Numbered from the stretch's first letter, positions 44,320-52,888 are shown. The stretch is DNA of 64,000 nt from Scopulibacillus daqui (GCF_016908855.1 NZ_JAFBER010000006.1:1-64000); one strand, 5' to 3'. Translations and numbers: made by a program. Notes: a model not told the origin generated them from the sequence alone.

Positions 44320-45006
44320 ATGACCTTTACTGTAGAATTGCGAAAAGAGGCCGATCCAATTTTTGAAGCAATATTTAATCATCCTTTTGTTCAAGGCATT
44401 GCGAAAGGACATCTAGAGAAAGAACAGCTCATCCATTATGTCAAGCAGGACTTCGAGTACTTAAATGCCTTTATGAAAGTCTATGGGTTGGCGATTAGCA
44501 GATGCGATACACGCGACGATATTAGTCTATTTAATCGCCAAATCTCTTTCGTACTTAACAGTGAAATTCATCCTCATCATAACTTTTGCCAAGCGGCCGG
44601 CGTTCATTATGATGATCTGCAATACGAACCGTTAGCGCCGACTGCCAATCATTATATTAACCATATGTTGTCTGCAGCCGCTACAGGCTCGCTTGGGGAA
44701 ATTATCGCTGCCCTTCTTCCTTGTCCATGGACCTACTGGGAAATAGGCAAGAAATTAATCAAAGAGATTAATCCAGACCAAAGCCATCCTTTCTATGACT
44801 GGATAACCTTCTATGGAAGAGACATCGAAGGAGAATCATTAACCGAAGTGTTATGCGAGCGTCTCGATCGCTGGGCGGCTGATGCCAGCGAAGATGAGAA
44901 GCAGAAAGCGAAAAGCCACTTTATTAAAAGCTGCCAATTAGAATATGGTTTCTGGGATATGGCTTATAAACTAGAAAAATGGCCGGTCGATTTGGTCACT
45001 GTCTAA
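44320..45006 (+). CDS. tenA: Aminopyrimidine aminohydrolase TenA
   Basis: This is a 228-residue helical enzyme that salvages degraded thiamine by hydrolysing 4-amino-5-aminomethyl-2-methylpyrimidine. The ATG at 44320 follows AAAGGAGG. Family motifs are IFNHPFVQGIAKGHLEKEQ, YVKQDFEYLNAF and LPCPWTYWEIG with the catalytic Cys. In B. subtilis tenA heads the tenA-tenI-thiOSGF operon; here it lies 25 kb away with a separate TPP riboswitch. Confidence 0.94.
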   Translation: MTFTVELRKEADPIFEAIFNHPFVQGIAKGHLEKEQLIHYVKQDFEYLNAFMKVYGLAISRCDTRDDISLFNRQISFVLNSEIHPHHNFCQAAGVHYDDLQYEPLAPTANHYINHMLSAAATGSLGEIIAALLPCPWTYWEIGKKLIKEINPDQSHPFYDWITFYGRDIEGESLTEVLCERLDRWAADASEDEKQKAKSHFIKSCQLEYGFWDMAYKLEKWPVDLVTV

Positions 45007-45295
45007 ATAGACTAGAATCAATAAAATGACGAATAAGGCTGAAATTTCGCACACTTAGGCTTCATTATAAGAGATCAGCCCGGCGTTTTCAATGCAATTA
45101 TTTGATGCGGGGATAGTTTCTTGCCGACAAAATAGGCAGGAACTTGCCCGCTTTCTATTTGGCCGGTTATAGCAGTGATTTCCCTTGCTTTAGGATAATA
45201 TATCAAAAAATCAGCTATTTTATGAGAATGTTAGTCCAACCCTATCCCCTTCCGATGACATAAAGTGTAATAAACAGTTGAAGGGAGTTTTAAAT

Positions 45296-46108
45296 ATGTC
45301 AAAAAGTAAACATTCTCATAACAGCCATGCGCCTGCACCTTATATAAATCCGCATCGCCCTTGTGTCGAATTAAATTTATCATCCAGCCTTTCAGAGACT
45401 ACCAACACGCCAGTTACACCTACTATAACAACTGGAACACCTTATGTTAAAGTGCCTGTTGTTCTCGCAGAAACTACCGTACACATTGATATGGATTCAA
45501 CCATTAACTTTCCTGATCCCGTTCTCGAAATCAAAGATATTAAAAAGAATTTGAAGGTTACCCAATGCCGTCTGTTATTGCCAACCAATAGACTGTTTAT
45601 CCGGGGTTTCGTAAGGAAAACAATCCTATATACGACGCCTTGCAAGGGTTCGCGCAATTGTCTGTCTTCTGAGATTCGATCTCTAACCGTCGATGTGCCG
45701 TTTTCTACTGTAACACCAATTACATTTATTAATAGACCTGTGTTCAATGCAGGTACAGCGACCACTGAATTCGATTATTTTACTTCTTCTAGCTTGCCAT
45801 GGGGCTGTGAAGACGACAAACTATTATCCGGAGATTTTTGCAAATTCAACCAAGTATCAACAGAAACTTTCAATGAACCAACGTTTTGCGAATTGATTTC
45901 CAGCCGATTTGTAGAATTAGATGAAGCTATCGGACGTAAAATGGGATGTGTTACAAATGAATGCGGAGAAGACATTGAAGCGCCTTTTGAAGAAGGAACA
46001 TTTAAATCAATCGAAGAAAAAATGGTCGTTGAACTTACCCTGAAAGTTCTTCAAAAACAGCAAATAAGGGTATCAAGCAACTCTAGCAGCGGCGACTGTG
46101 ACGAATAA
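45296..46108 (+). CDS. SPOCS-domain spore-coat protein
   Basis: This is a 270-residue protein. The ATG at 45296 lies eight bases after AAGGGAG. After a His/Ser/Pro-rich start, residues 43-100 (YVKVPVVLAETTVHIDMDS, then LEIKDIKKNLKVTQCRLL and LFIRGFVRKTILYTTP) fit the DUF3794/SPOCS domain of spore-envelope proteins. Eleven Cys, including CEDDKLLSGDFC and CVTNECGED, suggest disulphide or metal cross-linking. It is probably a coat or exosporium protein. The 290-base gap before it shows nothing certain. Confidence 0.7.
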   Translation: MSKSKHSHNSHAPAPYINPHRPCVELNLSSSLSETTNTPVTPTITTGTPYVKVPVVLAETTVHIDMDSTINFPDPVLEIKDIKKNLKVTQCRLLLPTNRLFIRGFVRKTILYTTPCKGSRNCLSSEIRSLTVDVPFSTVTPITFINRPVFNAGTATTEFDYFTSSSLPWGCEDDKLLSGDFCKFNQVSTETFNEPTFCELISSRFVELDEAIGRKMGCVTNECGEDIEAPFEEGTFKSIEEKMVVELTLKVLQKQQIRVSSNSSSGDCDE

Positions 46109-46126
46109 CAGGAAATAAAAAAATGC

Positions 46127-46165
46127 CTAAAACCTTGGAGAATATCTTCAAGGTTTTAGTTTTTT
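46127..46165 (+). terminator. Terminator of the SPOCS gene
   Basis: CTAAAACCTTG and CAAGGTTTTAG pair and run into TTTTTT. Confidence 0.85.
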
Positions 46166-46275
46166 CGATTAGACTTTTCGATTAGACGCCAGACTCTTCA
46201 GCCCCGCTTAAAAATAGTCACCGGATAAGTCCCTACTACATACGCTGGCAATGACTCGTGAATGGAGGGAGACCT

Positions 46276-46944
46276 ATGGATAAAGAGCAGCCTTTTTCTA
46301 AATTTCCCGCGATGAAAATTGCTAAAATTAACCTTGAAACGGATGATTGCGAAAGCGAAGCAGAGAATGCGGATAACCTGAAATTATGTCCCCTTAAGCT
46401 AAACACAAGCCATTTATCTGAAACCGCCGCTTCAATATTTATTCTTATTGCCAACCCTGAATTGCAATTAAATATAGACACGCCGCATTCTTTAAAACAT
46501 TTGGCCGACCATATCACCGATATAAGCTGGCGTTTGGAAAAATTGCACTGCGACATGCCCGCACAATCCAATCACCTTTTTTCTAAAGGCACATTATCAG
46601 CCGATATCGAATATGTTCCAAAGGGTCATGATAGCGTCCTAAGCGAAAGGGCTTATGTTCCTTTTCAAGCTGCCGCGCATGTTCACTTGCTTAATCCGCC
46701 GCATTTTTCCCCGCAAAACCAATCTAGAGAATATACTTTCGAATCTAAAAGCAGCGATAAACAGTATAAAAATCGTGAACAAATCATATACGGTCCGTCG
46801 GTTCCATTGACTTACCGGCATCATTGGACCCGCATTGTATCGACAGAGACTTGCAGCGACGGCGAAACCACTGGCATTCAATTTCAGCTAAATGTAACCA
46901 TATCAGTTCTGATTTTTCAACAGCAATTAGTTGATATTACATAG
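46276..46944 (+). CDS. SPOCS-like spore-coat protein
   Basis: This is a 222-residue protein. The ATG at 46276 follows GGAGGGAG. Residues 75-135 (ADHITDISWRLEKLHCD, LFSKGTLSADIEYVP, ERAYVPFQAAAHVHLL) and the last 20 (FQLNVTISVLIFQQQLVDIT) match the strand pattern of SPOCS/DUF3794 proteins, though less clearly than the gene upstream. It is probably a coat protein. The two appear to be separate transcripts because a terminator lies between them. Confidence 0.55.
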   Translation: MDKEQPFSKFPAMKIAKINLETDDCESEAENADNLKLCPLKLNTSHLSETAASIFILIANPELQLNIDTPHSLKHLADHITDISWRLEKLHCDMPAQSNHLFSKGTLSADIEYVPKGHDSVLSERAYVPFQAAAHVHLLNPPHFSPQNQSREYTFESKSSDKQYKNREQIIYGPSVPLTYRHHWTRIVSTETCSDGETTGIQFQLNVTISVLIFQQQLVDIT

Positions 46945-46959
46945 GCAGCCAAAGTATAA

Positions 46960-47002
46960 AAAAGAGCGTTCTGAAAACCTGTTCAGCATTGAACGCTCTT
47001 TT
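46960..47002. terminator. Two-way terminator
   Basis: AAAAGAGCGTTC and GAACGCTCTTTT pair between convergent genes, with an inner TGAA/TTCA pairing. Confidence 0.8.
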
Positions 47003-47020
47003 AGCGATTTGATATAGAAA

Positions 47021-47182
47021 TTAACGATGTGAACCTTTCATTTTTCTTTGTTTATAAAAAGACTCCAGTTGTTCTATCGTATATTCATAAAGCTGCTTAC
47101 CATTAATTTTAAAAATACCTTCATTCAATAACCTTTGAATATAAGTATCTTTTTGGTTGGAATTGGCGGATTTTTCCTTCAT
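47021..47182 (-). CDS. FbpA-like small basic protein
   Basis: This is a 53-residue protein. The ATG at 47182 follows GGGAGGGGATG. The core (TYIQRLLNEGIFKINGKQLYEYTIEQLESFYKQ, positions 14-46) resembles FbpA, a Fur-regulated small basic protein that in B. subtilis acts with the small RNA FsrA in iron sparing. I see no convincing Fur box upstream. The setting among coat genes is unusual for an iron-response gene, so another role is possible. Confidence 0.6.
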   Translation of the reverse strand: MKEKSANSNQKDTYIQRLLNEGIFKINGKQLYEYTIEQLESFYKQRKMKGSHR

Positions 47183-47325
47183 ATCATCCCCTCCCAACAA
47201 GTTGATACCCCATCTCAAACGTTCTTAAACCCCAAAATAACAAAAATATCGTTAAAAAAATCCCATTCAAGCGGCTGCATTCATATGTTATGAATATGAA
47301 TATCAAAAGAAAAGGGAAAGATGAA

Positions 47326-48411
47326 ATGAGTATTCAAAGAGATATCCCTCTTTATCAAATCTTCATTCATCCTTTGGATTTAAAAGAATTGCGAAGCGAC
47401 ATCTGGTGTGACGACCCAGTAATGGCTAAGCTCATCATTGGCAAAGACCAATACAACATAGACATTGCATACCGGGGCGCTCATATACGCAAATTCAAAA
47501 AAAAATCATATCGGGTAGAATTCCCGCGAAATGATTTTGGCGTAAAAGAACTTCATTTGAATGCCGAATATATGGATAAATCGCTGCTTAGAAATAAGCT
47601 TTCATTAGACTTTTTTTCAAGCATCGGCATCTTATCTCCTAAATCAAGATATGTCATGCTGAATATTAACGGAAAAGATCAGGGCGTTTATTTGCAGTTG
47701 GAATCTGTTGACCGGCAATTTTTGAAGATCCGGAACTTGCCGAGCGGCGCTATTTATTATGCCGAAGATGATGATGCTAATTTTTCTTTAATAAGTCCTA
47801 TCGATGAAGATGTAAAAAAAGCTTTTGATTGCGGTTACAGCAGAAAAGAAGGGACTGATGAAGATGACCGTCATCTAAAGGATTTGATTTACAAAATCAA
47901 TACCCTTCCTAACGGTGATTTTGAAAAGGAGATTGTTAAACATATAGACATTGATAAATACTTGCGCTGGCTCTCCGGAGTCATTTGCACGCAAAATTTC
48001 GATGGTTTTGTCCATAATTATGCGTTATATCGACGGGACGACAATGGTTTGTTTGAGATTATTCCATGGGATTATGATGCCACTTGGGGGCGCGATATTA
48101 ATGGAAAAATAATGGACTATGATTATATTCCGATCACCGGCTACAACACCTTAACAGCCCGTGTATTAGATGTGCCGTCATTTCGAAAGCATTATCGCCG
48201 TTTGCTTGAAAATATACTTAATCAACAATTTACAGTCGGTTATTTAAAGGAAAAGATCTTGTCTATGCATGAATTATTGCGCCCTTATGTATTAAAAGAC
48301 CCTTATATAAAAAAAGACATAGATATTTTTGATGAAGAACCGAAGCTTATCTTAGCGTTTATTAAAGACCGAAACCTTTACTTGAAAAAACACCTTTCTG
48401 ATTTGGAATAG
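47326..48411 (+). CDS. cotH: CotH spore-coat protein kinase
   Basis: This is a 361-residue protein, matching the 362 residues of B. subtilis CotH. The ATG at 47326 lies nine bases after AAAGGG; an ATG at 47290 lacks a ribosome site. Conserved blocks are DIAYRGAHIRKFKKKSYRVEF, AEYMDKSLLRNKLSLDFFS, QNFDGFVHNYALYR and FEIIPWDYDATWGRDI, the last two holding the kinase Asp residues. CotH is an atypical kinase that phosphorylates Ser-rich coat proteins such as CotG and CotB. It faces a Ser/Arg-rich gene at 48538. Confidence 0.93.
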   Translation: MSIQRDIPLYQIFIHPLDLKELRSDIWCDDPVMAKLIIGKDQYNIDIAYRGAHIRKFKKKSYRVEFPRNDFGVKELHLNAEYMDKSLLRNKLSLDFFSSIGILSPKSRYVMLNINGKDQGVYLQLESVDRQFLKIRNLPSGAIYYAEDDDANFSLISPIDEDVKKAFDCGYSRKEGTDEDDRHLKDLIYKINTLPNGDFEKEIVKHIDIDKYLRWLSGVICTQNFDGFVHNYALYRRDDNGLFEIIPWDYDATWGRDINGKIMDYDYIPITGYNTLTARVLDVPSFRKHYRRLLENILNQQFTVGYLKEKILSMHELLRPYVLKDPYIKKDIDIFDEEPKLILAFIKDRNLYLKKHLSDLE

Positions 48412-48468
48412 AAAAGGCCGGCTATATTCACAAGCCGATATAATATCATTTCCTTTAAAACAATCAAA

Positions 48469-48498
48469 AAAGACTCCATGTTGTTGAATGGAGTCTTT
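48469..48498. terminator. Two-way terminator between cotH and the SR-rich gene
   Basis: AAAGACTCCAT and ATGGAGTCTTT pair across GTTGTTGA with A/T runs on both sides. Confidence 0.8.
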
Positions 48499-48537
48499 CT
48501 TTCACATTGATTCACCAAACGCAAAAAAAATCTTCGC

Positions 48538-49062
48538 CTAAAATATTCTGCCGACTTTAATATACCCCATTGAAGCGCTTGGGTGAACGGGTCTAGGAAT
48601 CTGTCTTTTATGATTGAAGCATGACGATGCCTTAGATCTGCCCGTTCGTATTGAACGATGTGTTCTTCTTGAACTTCTTGACCTTATTGACCTGCTGGAT
48701 ATCCCTGAAATGCGGGAGCTTCTGGTTCTTCTCGACCTGCTCGATCGCCCTGAAATGCGGGAGCTTCTGGACCTTCTCGATCGTCCTGAAAAGCAGGATC
48801 TTCTGGCGTGTGATTGACTTCTTGAAGCCCGAGAGCTTCTAGTGGAAGAGCGATATTCATTAGACGTTTCCCATGGCTCATTGTACATATATTTATCTGT
48901 CCCAGCTTGCTTTGCTGCTTCAACGGCTTCTAAAACCTCGTTATGCTTGCGATTCCCGGTAGAACTGTTCCGGTTTGACCGCCGGCCGGCCGATCCGGAA
49001 CTTTCAAGGCGTTCTGACACATGACTGACACTCACTGTATGGCGGGAAGATTGATGAGACAT
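48538..49062 (-). CDS. Ser/Arg-rich coat protein, CotG-like
   Basis: This is a 174-residue protein with GGAGGAGG before the ATG. Residues 1-65 are polar, and about residues 72-150 are a Ser/Arg repeat region (RSRRSRSSRISGRSSRSRRT). The DNA repeats with periods of 45 and 36 nt, whole codons. The C-terminus is short and different (HPSASMGYIKVGRIF). Composition and repeats are like CotG, the CotH substrate, with Arg in place of Lys. It is convergent with cotH, whereas B. subtilis cotG is divergent from it. I infer it is phosphorylated by CotH and becomes an outer-coat protein. Confidence 0.7.
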   Translation of the reverse strand: MSHQSSRHTVSVSHVSERLESSGSAGRRSNRNSSTGNRKHNEVLEAVEAAKQAGTDKYMYNEPWETSNEYRSSTRSSRASRSQSHARRSCFSGRSRRSRSSRISGRSSRSRRTRSSRISGISSRSIRSRSSRRTHRSIRTGRSKASSCFNHKRQIPRPVHPSASMGYIKVGRIF

Positions 49063-49348
49063 ATATACAAATGTCCTCCTCCTATTATAGAATTTTAACC
49101 CGTTATAACCGTCTATTAGATTTAAAAATTTTCTCCGCTATTAGAAGCTTTCCTTATCCGCTTATACAATGGCATTATATGTGTCACTGTAGGTTAAAGA
49201 TATAGTTATATTCATTATCTCTCTCAAAAATGGCCGTTTTTATCAATTTGATAGATTAATGTCTATATACACCTGATACTTAATGAAAGTCGCCAATCTG
49301 GCATCCCTTACTGCAAACAGCCAAACGGCTTCGCAAAATAAAAAAAGC

Positions 49349-49375
49349 GTGCAGAGAACACCTTTCTCTCTGCAC
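49349..49375 (-). terminator. Terminator of the lic operon
   Basis: GTGCAGAGA and TCTCTGCAC pair, followed on the minus strand by GCTTTTTTTATTT. The 280 bases between it and the SR-rich gene hold nothing else I recognise. Confidence 0.85.
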
Positions 49376-49376
49376 C

Positions 49377-50714
49377 TCAATATGATGCATTTGCCGATTG
49401 CAAACCCTTAAATTGCGGCAGATAACCCTTATGGGCTTCAAGCATTTCATCAAGCATTTGTTTAGCCGCAGCATCTGACGGCACTAAAGGATTGATGGCC
49501 ATTGCAAGGAGCGCCTTATGATAATCGCCTGTAACGGCTGCTTCAGCTGCGGTCCGCTCAAACGACTTAATTTGTTGAACCAAGCCTTGAACTGGAACAG
49601 GAAGCTCTCCAACTGAGATTGGCCGAGGGCCGTCTTTTGTAATGACACAATTAATTTCAACAGCGGAATCTGCCGGGATGCCGCTAATAGCACCGTTATT
49701 TCTCACATTAACCGTTTGTATATCTTTTTTATCATTATAAATGGAATCAATAAGACTGCATGCTGCATCGCTGTAATAGGCGCCGCCCCGTTTTTCTAAT
49801 TGCGGCGGTTTAATATTTAAGTGAGGGTCCCTGTATAATTCAAACAGTTCTTTTTCTAACTGTTGCACCACTTCTGCCCTTGTCACATTTCTTTTATAAT
49901 CTTTTAATTGTTCATCAAGCATTTGCTTTGTCTGATAATAATAGCGGTGATATGGACACGGTAAGATTCCCAGTGCTTTAATAAAGTCTTGTTCCCATTG
50001 AAAATCGGGAATGTTCTTAACTGTGTCTCCGGCTTCCCCTGAAGCAATAAGATCCAGTACTCTATCTGTCACCTCCTTGCCGTCAAGGTAAATATTCAAA
50101 CCAAATACCATATGATTTAAACCGGCAAAGTCGATATGAATGCGATCAGCGTTAACCTCTAATAATCGCGCCACATTCATTCTCATGCCAATAGGCAAGT
50201 TGCAGAGTCCGACAGCCTTTCTTATAGGGCTGTAACGAAGAACCGCTTCCGTGATGAGCCCGGCAGGATTGGAGAAATTGATCAGCCAGGCGTTTGGGCA
50301 TAATTGCTCAATATCACGGCAAATATCGAGAATCACCGGTATGGTTCGGAGCGCCTTAAACAGACCTCCTGGACCATTGGTTTCTTGGCCAATAACGCCA
50401 TATTTTAACGGGATTCTTTCATCTTTGGCTCTTGCTGCAAGAAAGCCGACTCTAATCTGTGTTGTTACAAAATCAGCATCTTTAAGCGCTTCTCTTCTGT
50501 CACACGTTAAATGAATCTCCATCGGAACACCCGCTTTTTCAACCATTCTTCTGGCCAGTGCGCCGACAATTTCCAATTTCTCTTTGCCTTTTGGAATATC
50601 AACGAGCCAAAGTTCGCGAACCGGAAGCGTCTCGTACCGTTTTATTAAGCCTTCAACAAGTTCAGGAGTATAGCTGGAACCGCCGCCGATGGTTACAATT
50701 TTAATGCCTTTCAC
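49377..50714 (-). CDS. licH: 6-phospho-beta-glucosidase, GH4
   Basis: This is a 445-residue NAD- and metal-dependent glycosidase of family GH4. It splits phosphorylated cellobiose or related beta-glucosides delivered by the PTS. The NAD motif is IVTIGGGSSYTPELVEGL (residues 5-22), with IGQETNGPGGLFKALRT, INFSNPAGLITEAVLRY and GLCNLPIGM carrying the metal-site Cys. It overlaps licA by four bases and is last of the licBCAH-order operon. Confidence 0.92.
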   Translation of the reverse strand: MKGIKIVTIGGGSSYTPELVEGLIKRYETLPVRELWLVDIPKGKEKLEIVGALARRMVEKAGVPMEIHLTCDRREALKDADFVTTQIRVGFLAARAKDERIPLKYGVIGQETNGPGGLFKALRTIPVILDICRDIEQLCPNAWLINFSNPAGLITEAVLRYSPIRKAVGLCNLPIGMRMNVARLLEVNADRIHIDFAGLNHMVFGLNIYLDGKEVTDRVLDLIASGEAGDTVKNIPDFQWEQDFIKALGILPCPYHRYYYQTKQMLDEQLKDYKRNVTRAEVVQQLEKELFELYRDPHLNIKPPQLEKRGGAYYSDAACSLIDSIYNDKKDIQTVNVRNNGAISGIPADSAVEINCVITKDGPRPISVGELPVPVQGLVQQIKSFERTAAEAAVTGDYHKALLAMAINPLVPSDAAAKQMLDEMLEAHKGYLPQFKGLQSANASY

Positions 50715-51040
50715 AATTTCACTCCTCCGGAAATAAATAATTTTTCATAAAGATCCACAAATTCTTTTGCAAAATCCTGTATTGTCAAAGCATTCATTAA
50801 GTGATCCTGCGCATGAACAAGGAGAAGAGAAACATTCGTTTTTTCGCCTCCAGCTTCTTTCTGTATCAGTGTTGTTTGCGTTTTATGCGCCTCGGATATC
50901 TCTTCAGAAGATTCCCTCAATTTTTCTTTTGCTTTATCAAAATTTCCGTTTTTGGCAAGGGATACCGCTTCCATTGCTAAGCTTCGTGCATTGCCGCCGT
51001 GTAAAATGATGCGGAAAATGATTTCTTCGCCTAATGACAT
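50711..51040 (-). CDS. licA: PTS EIIA, lactose/cellobiose family
   Basis: This is a 109-residue helical protein taking phosphate from HPr and passing it to EIIB. The active His is His76 in LLVHAQDHLMNA, with Asp79 as usual. The N-terminus IIFRIILHGGNARSLAMEA is typical of the family. It overlaps licH by ATGA. Confidence 0.92.
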   Translation of the reverse strand: MSLGEEIIFRIILHGGNARSLAMEAVSLAKNGNFDKAKEKLRESSEEISEAHKTQTTLIQKEAGGEKTNVSLLLVHAQDHLMNALTIQDFAKEFVDLYEKLFISGGVKL

Positions 51041-51076
51041 GAAGTGCTTCTCCCCTTTTTATCACAGTTAACAAAT

Positions 51077-52432
51077 TTAAACATTTACAGACCCATCAAA
51101 TGATTCATTTGTTTGAGAAGGTGTATGTTCTTCTTGATATTTCTGCTTATCGTAAAGCCGTAAAAATGGGTAGTAAATCAAAATTGAAATGATAAGATTG
51201 ACAATTTGAACCGCACCGCCCGAGATCTTACCAGTTGCCAAAAATCCGCTAATACCGAGAGGCGTCGTCCAAGGAATCAGCACTCCGTTTGGCTTTGCAA
51301 CAAGCCCTGAGGCCATGGAAAAATAAGTGACTAACACGACGATAAGCGGTGTCAGTATAAATGGAATCATCATGATCGGATTCATGACAATCGGCGTACC
51401 AAAAATCGCTGGTTCATTAATATTGAAAAGGCTTGGCGCTGCAGCGATTTTGCCTAATTGCTTCATTTGTTTGCTTCGTGCTCTAAACATCATCAATAGT
51501 ACCAGGCCGAGAGTCAATCCTGAGCCGCCAGCTGTGACCCAAATATTATAAAAAGGTGCAGTAATAATATTTGGCAGATCTGCATGGTGGTTAGCCATAT
51601 AAACTTGTCGATTCTGATCCATGAGTGCGAGCCAAATCGGTGCCATTAAACTATCGACGATAATGGCATCGCCGTGCAATCCAAAGCACCATAACAATTG
51701 AATGGCAAGAACAGCGATTAGCATCCCCCATAGACTGCCCCCCAAAAAGCTTAGAGGCGTGGTTATGATGAGATTGATGAGATGGTGAAGATCCTGTAAG
51801 GATGTGGCCTCTAATATGAGCCGGACTATCCAAACAATCGTTAATACAATAAAAGCTGGAATTAAAGCAGTAAAAGATTTAGATACAGCCGGCGGTACAC
51901 CTTGGGGCATTTTAATAACAAATTCTTTTTGAATAACTTTCCTATAAACTTCCGCAGAAAATAAAGCAATAATCATAGCAACAAATAAACCTTGGCTGCC
52001 CATAAGCGTAACCGGTATGACACCGGGTACTTCAATTGCTTTTTTGGCGCCTTCTGGCGTAAACATCAGGACTTGCGGCGTCGAAAGGATGAAGGCAGAT
52101 AAAGCAATAGCGCCTGAAGACAGCGCATCAACCTTATGCCTTTCAGCTAGACGATAGGCGATGCCAAAGCAGACAATAATAGACATGATGCTAAACGTTG
52201 CATTAATCGGATAGCTGAACTTTTTTGACCAATCAGCCCCAAACACGCCTGCCATAAAATGACTAAATCCAGGTATCGGCAAGTTGGCGATAATTAAAAA
52301 TATAGATCCAACGATGATTAATGGCATGGCAAGGATAATGCCGTCCCGAACAGATTGCAGATGTTTTTGTCCTTGAATTTTCTCCGCTACGGGCAGCATA
52401 TACTTTTCCAAAAAACCCATTAAAGCGTTCAA
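51077..52432 (-). CDS. licC: PTS EIIC, cellobiose/lichenan family
   Basis: This is a 451-residue permease with about ten membrane segments. The TTG at 52432 (AGGGGG eight bases upstream) is preferred to a GTG nine bases earlier. The family pattern includes GIILAMPLIIVGSIFLI, GLHGDAIIVDSLMAPIW and the substrate motif FNINEPAIFGTPIVMNP. It transports and phosphorylates beta-glucosides with licB and licA. Confidence 0.93.
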   Translation of the reverse strand: MNALMGFLEKYMLPVAEKIQGQKHLQSVRDGIILAMPLIIVGSIFLIIANLPIPGFSHFMAGVFGADWSKKFSYPINATFSIMSIIVCFGIAYRLAERHKVDALSSGAIALSAFILSTPQVLMFTPEGAKKAIEVPGVIPVTLMGSQGLFVAMIIALFSAEVYRKVIQKEFVIKMPQGVPPAVSKSFTALIPAFIVLTIVWIVRLILEATSLQDLHHLINLIITTPLSFLGGSLWGMLIAVLAIQLLWCFGLHGDAIIVDSLMAPIWLALMDQNRQVYMANHHADLPNIITAPFYNIWVTAGGSGLTLGLVLLMMFRARSKQMKQLGKIAAAPSLFNINEPAIFGTPIVMNPIMMIPFILTPLIVVLVTYFSMASGLVAKPNGVLIPWTTPLGISGFLATGKISGGAVQIVNLIISILIYYPFLRLYDKQKYQEEHTPSQTNESFDGSVNV

Positions 52433-52444
52433 GCGCTGCACCCC

Positions 52445-52747
52445 CTACTTTTGAAAAGTTAAAGCATGTTCGAGAACATTTTTTCCGTTAACCATGCCGT
52501 AGTCTATAGGATTAATAACATCAATGGGGATGCCCTTTTCTTCTGTTAATTTTTTTAGCTCAACTAGTTTATAACGGACTTGCGGACCAAGCAGCAATAT
52601 ATCAGCATCATCTATATGCTGGTCCACTTCATTGAGGCCTACCGCTGAAATATTAATCTCCATACCTTTGCCCTCAGCCGCCTCCCTCATTTTTGTAACT
52701 AATAAGCTTGTGGACATACCGCCTGCGCAACATAATAAAATATTCAT
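52445..52747 (-). CDS. licB: PTS EIIB, cellobiose/lichenan family
   Basis: This is a 100-residue protein. The ATG at 52747 gives [20 protein letters not shown] with the phospho-Cys at residue 7. GAGGGG lies seven bases upstream. It is the first gene of the operon, behind a cre site and a sigma-54 promoter. Confidence 0.93.
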   Translation of the reverse strand: MNILLCCAGGMSTSLLVTKMREAAEGKGMEINISAVGLNEVDQHIDDADILLLGPQVRYKLVELKKLTEEKGIPIDVINPIDYGMVNGKNVLEHALTFQK

Positions 52748-52763
52748 AAATAACCCCCTCATT

Positions 52764-52777
52764 TGAAAGCGATTTCA
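52764..52777. promoter_or_regulatory. cre site (CcpA)
   Basis: TGAAAGCGATTTCA fits the catabolite-response consensus TGWAANCGNTNWCA read on the minus strand. It lies between the sigma-54 promoter and licB, where bound CcpA would block transcription in glucose. Confidence 0.8.
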
Positions 52778-52786
52778 ATTTTAGTC

Positions 52787-52804
52787 ATGCAACCTTTATG
52801 CCAA
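52787..52804 (-). promoter_or_regulatory. Sigma-54 (SigL) promoter of the lic operon
   Basis: The minus strand reads TTGGCATAAAGGTTGCAT. GG at -24 and GC at -12 are separated by ten bases, as in the consensus TTGGCAC-N5-TTGCW. It precedes licB by about 40 nt, and the adjacent activator belongs to the sigma-54-dependent class. Confidence 0.88.
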
Positions 52805-52841
52805 CACCTTAACTGATAGGTTTTATTAAAGTTTATTTGAT

Positions 52842-52888
52842 AGTGTGTTAACTTTCTGGAAGTGTGTCGGCCATTTCAGCCAGTGTGT
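52842..52888. promoter_or_regulatory. Spaced AGTGTGT repeats, possible activator site
   Basis: AGTGTGT occurs at 52842-52848, 52861-52867 and 52882-52888, with starts 19 and 21 bases apart, close to two helical turns each. They lie 38-100 bp upstream of the sigma-54 promoter; the third is within the end of the activator gene. This is the place and periodicity expected for an upstream activating sequence. Confidence 0.5.

Noticed and set aside
44320-45006. Reading tenA as a spore-coat gene because of its neighbours
   Set aside because: The catalytic motif LPCPWTYWEIG and the TPP riboswitch identify it as TenA.
45442-45765. A 107-codon minus-strand frame in the SPOCS gene
   Set aside because: The plus-strand gene has ribosome site and domain; the antisense frame has neither.
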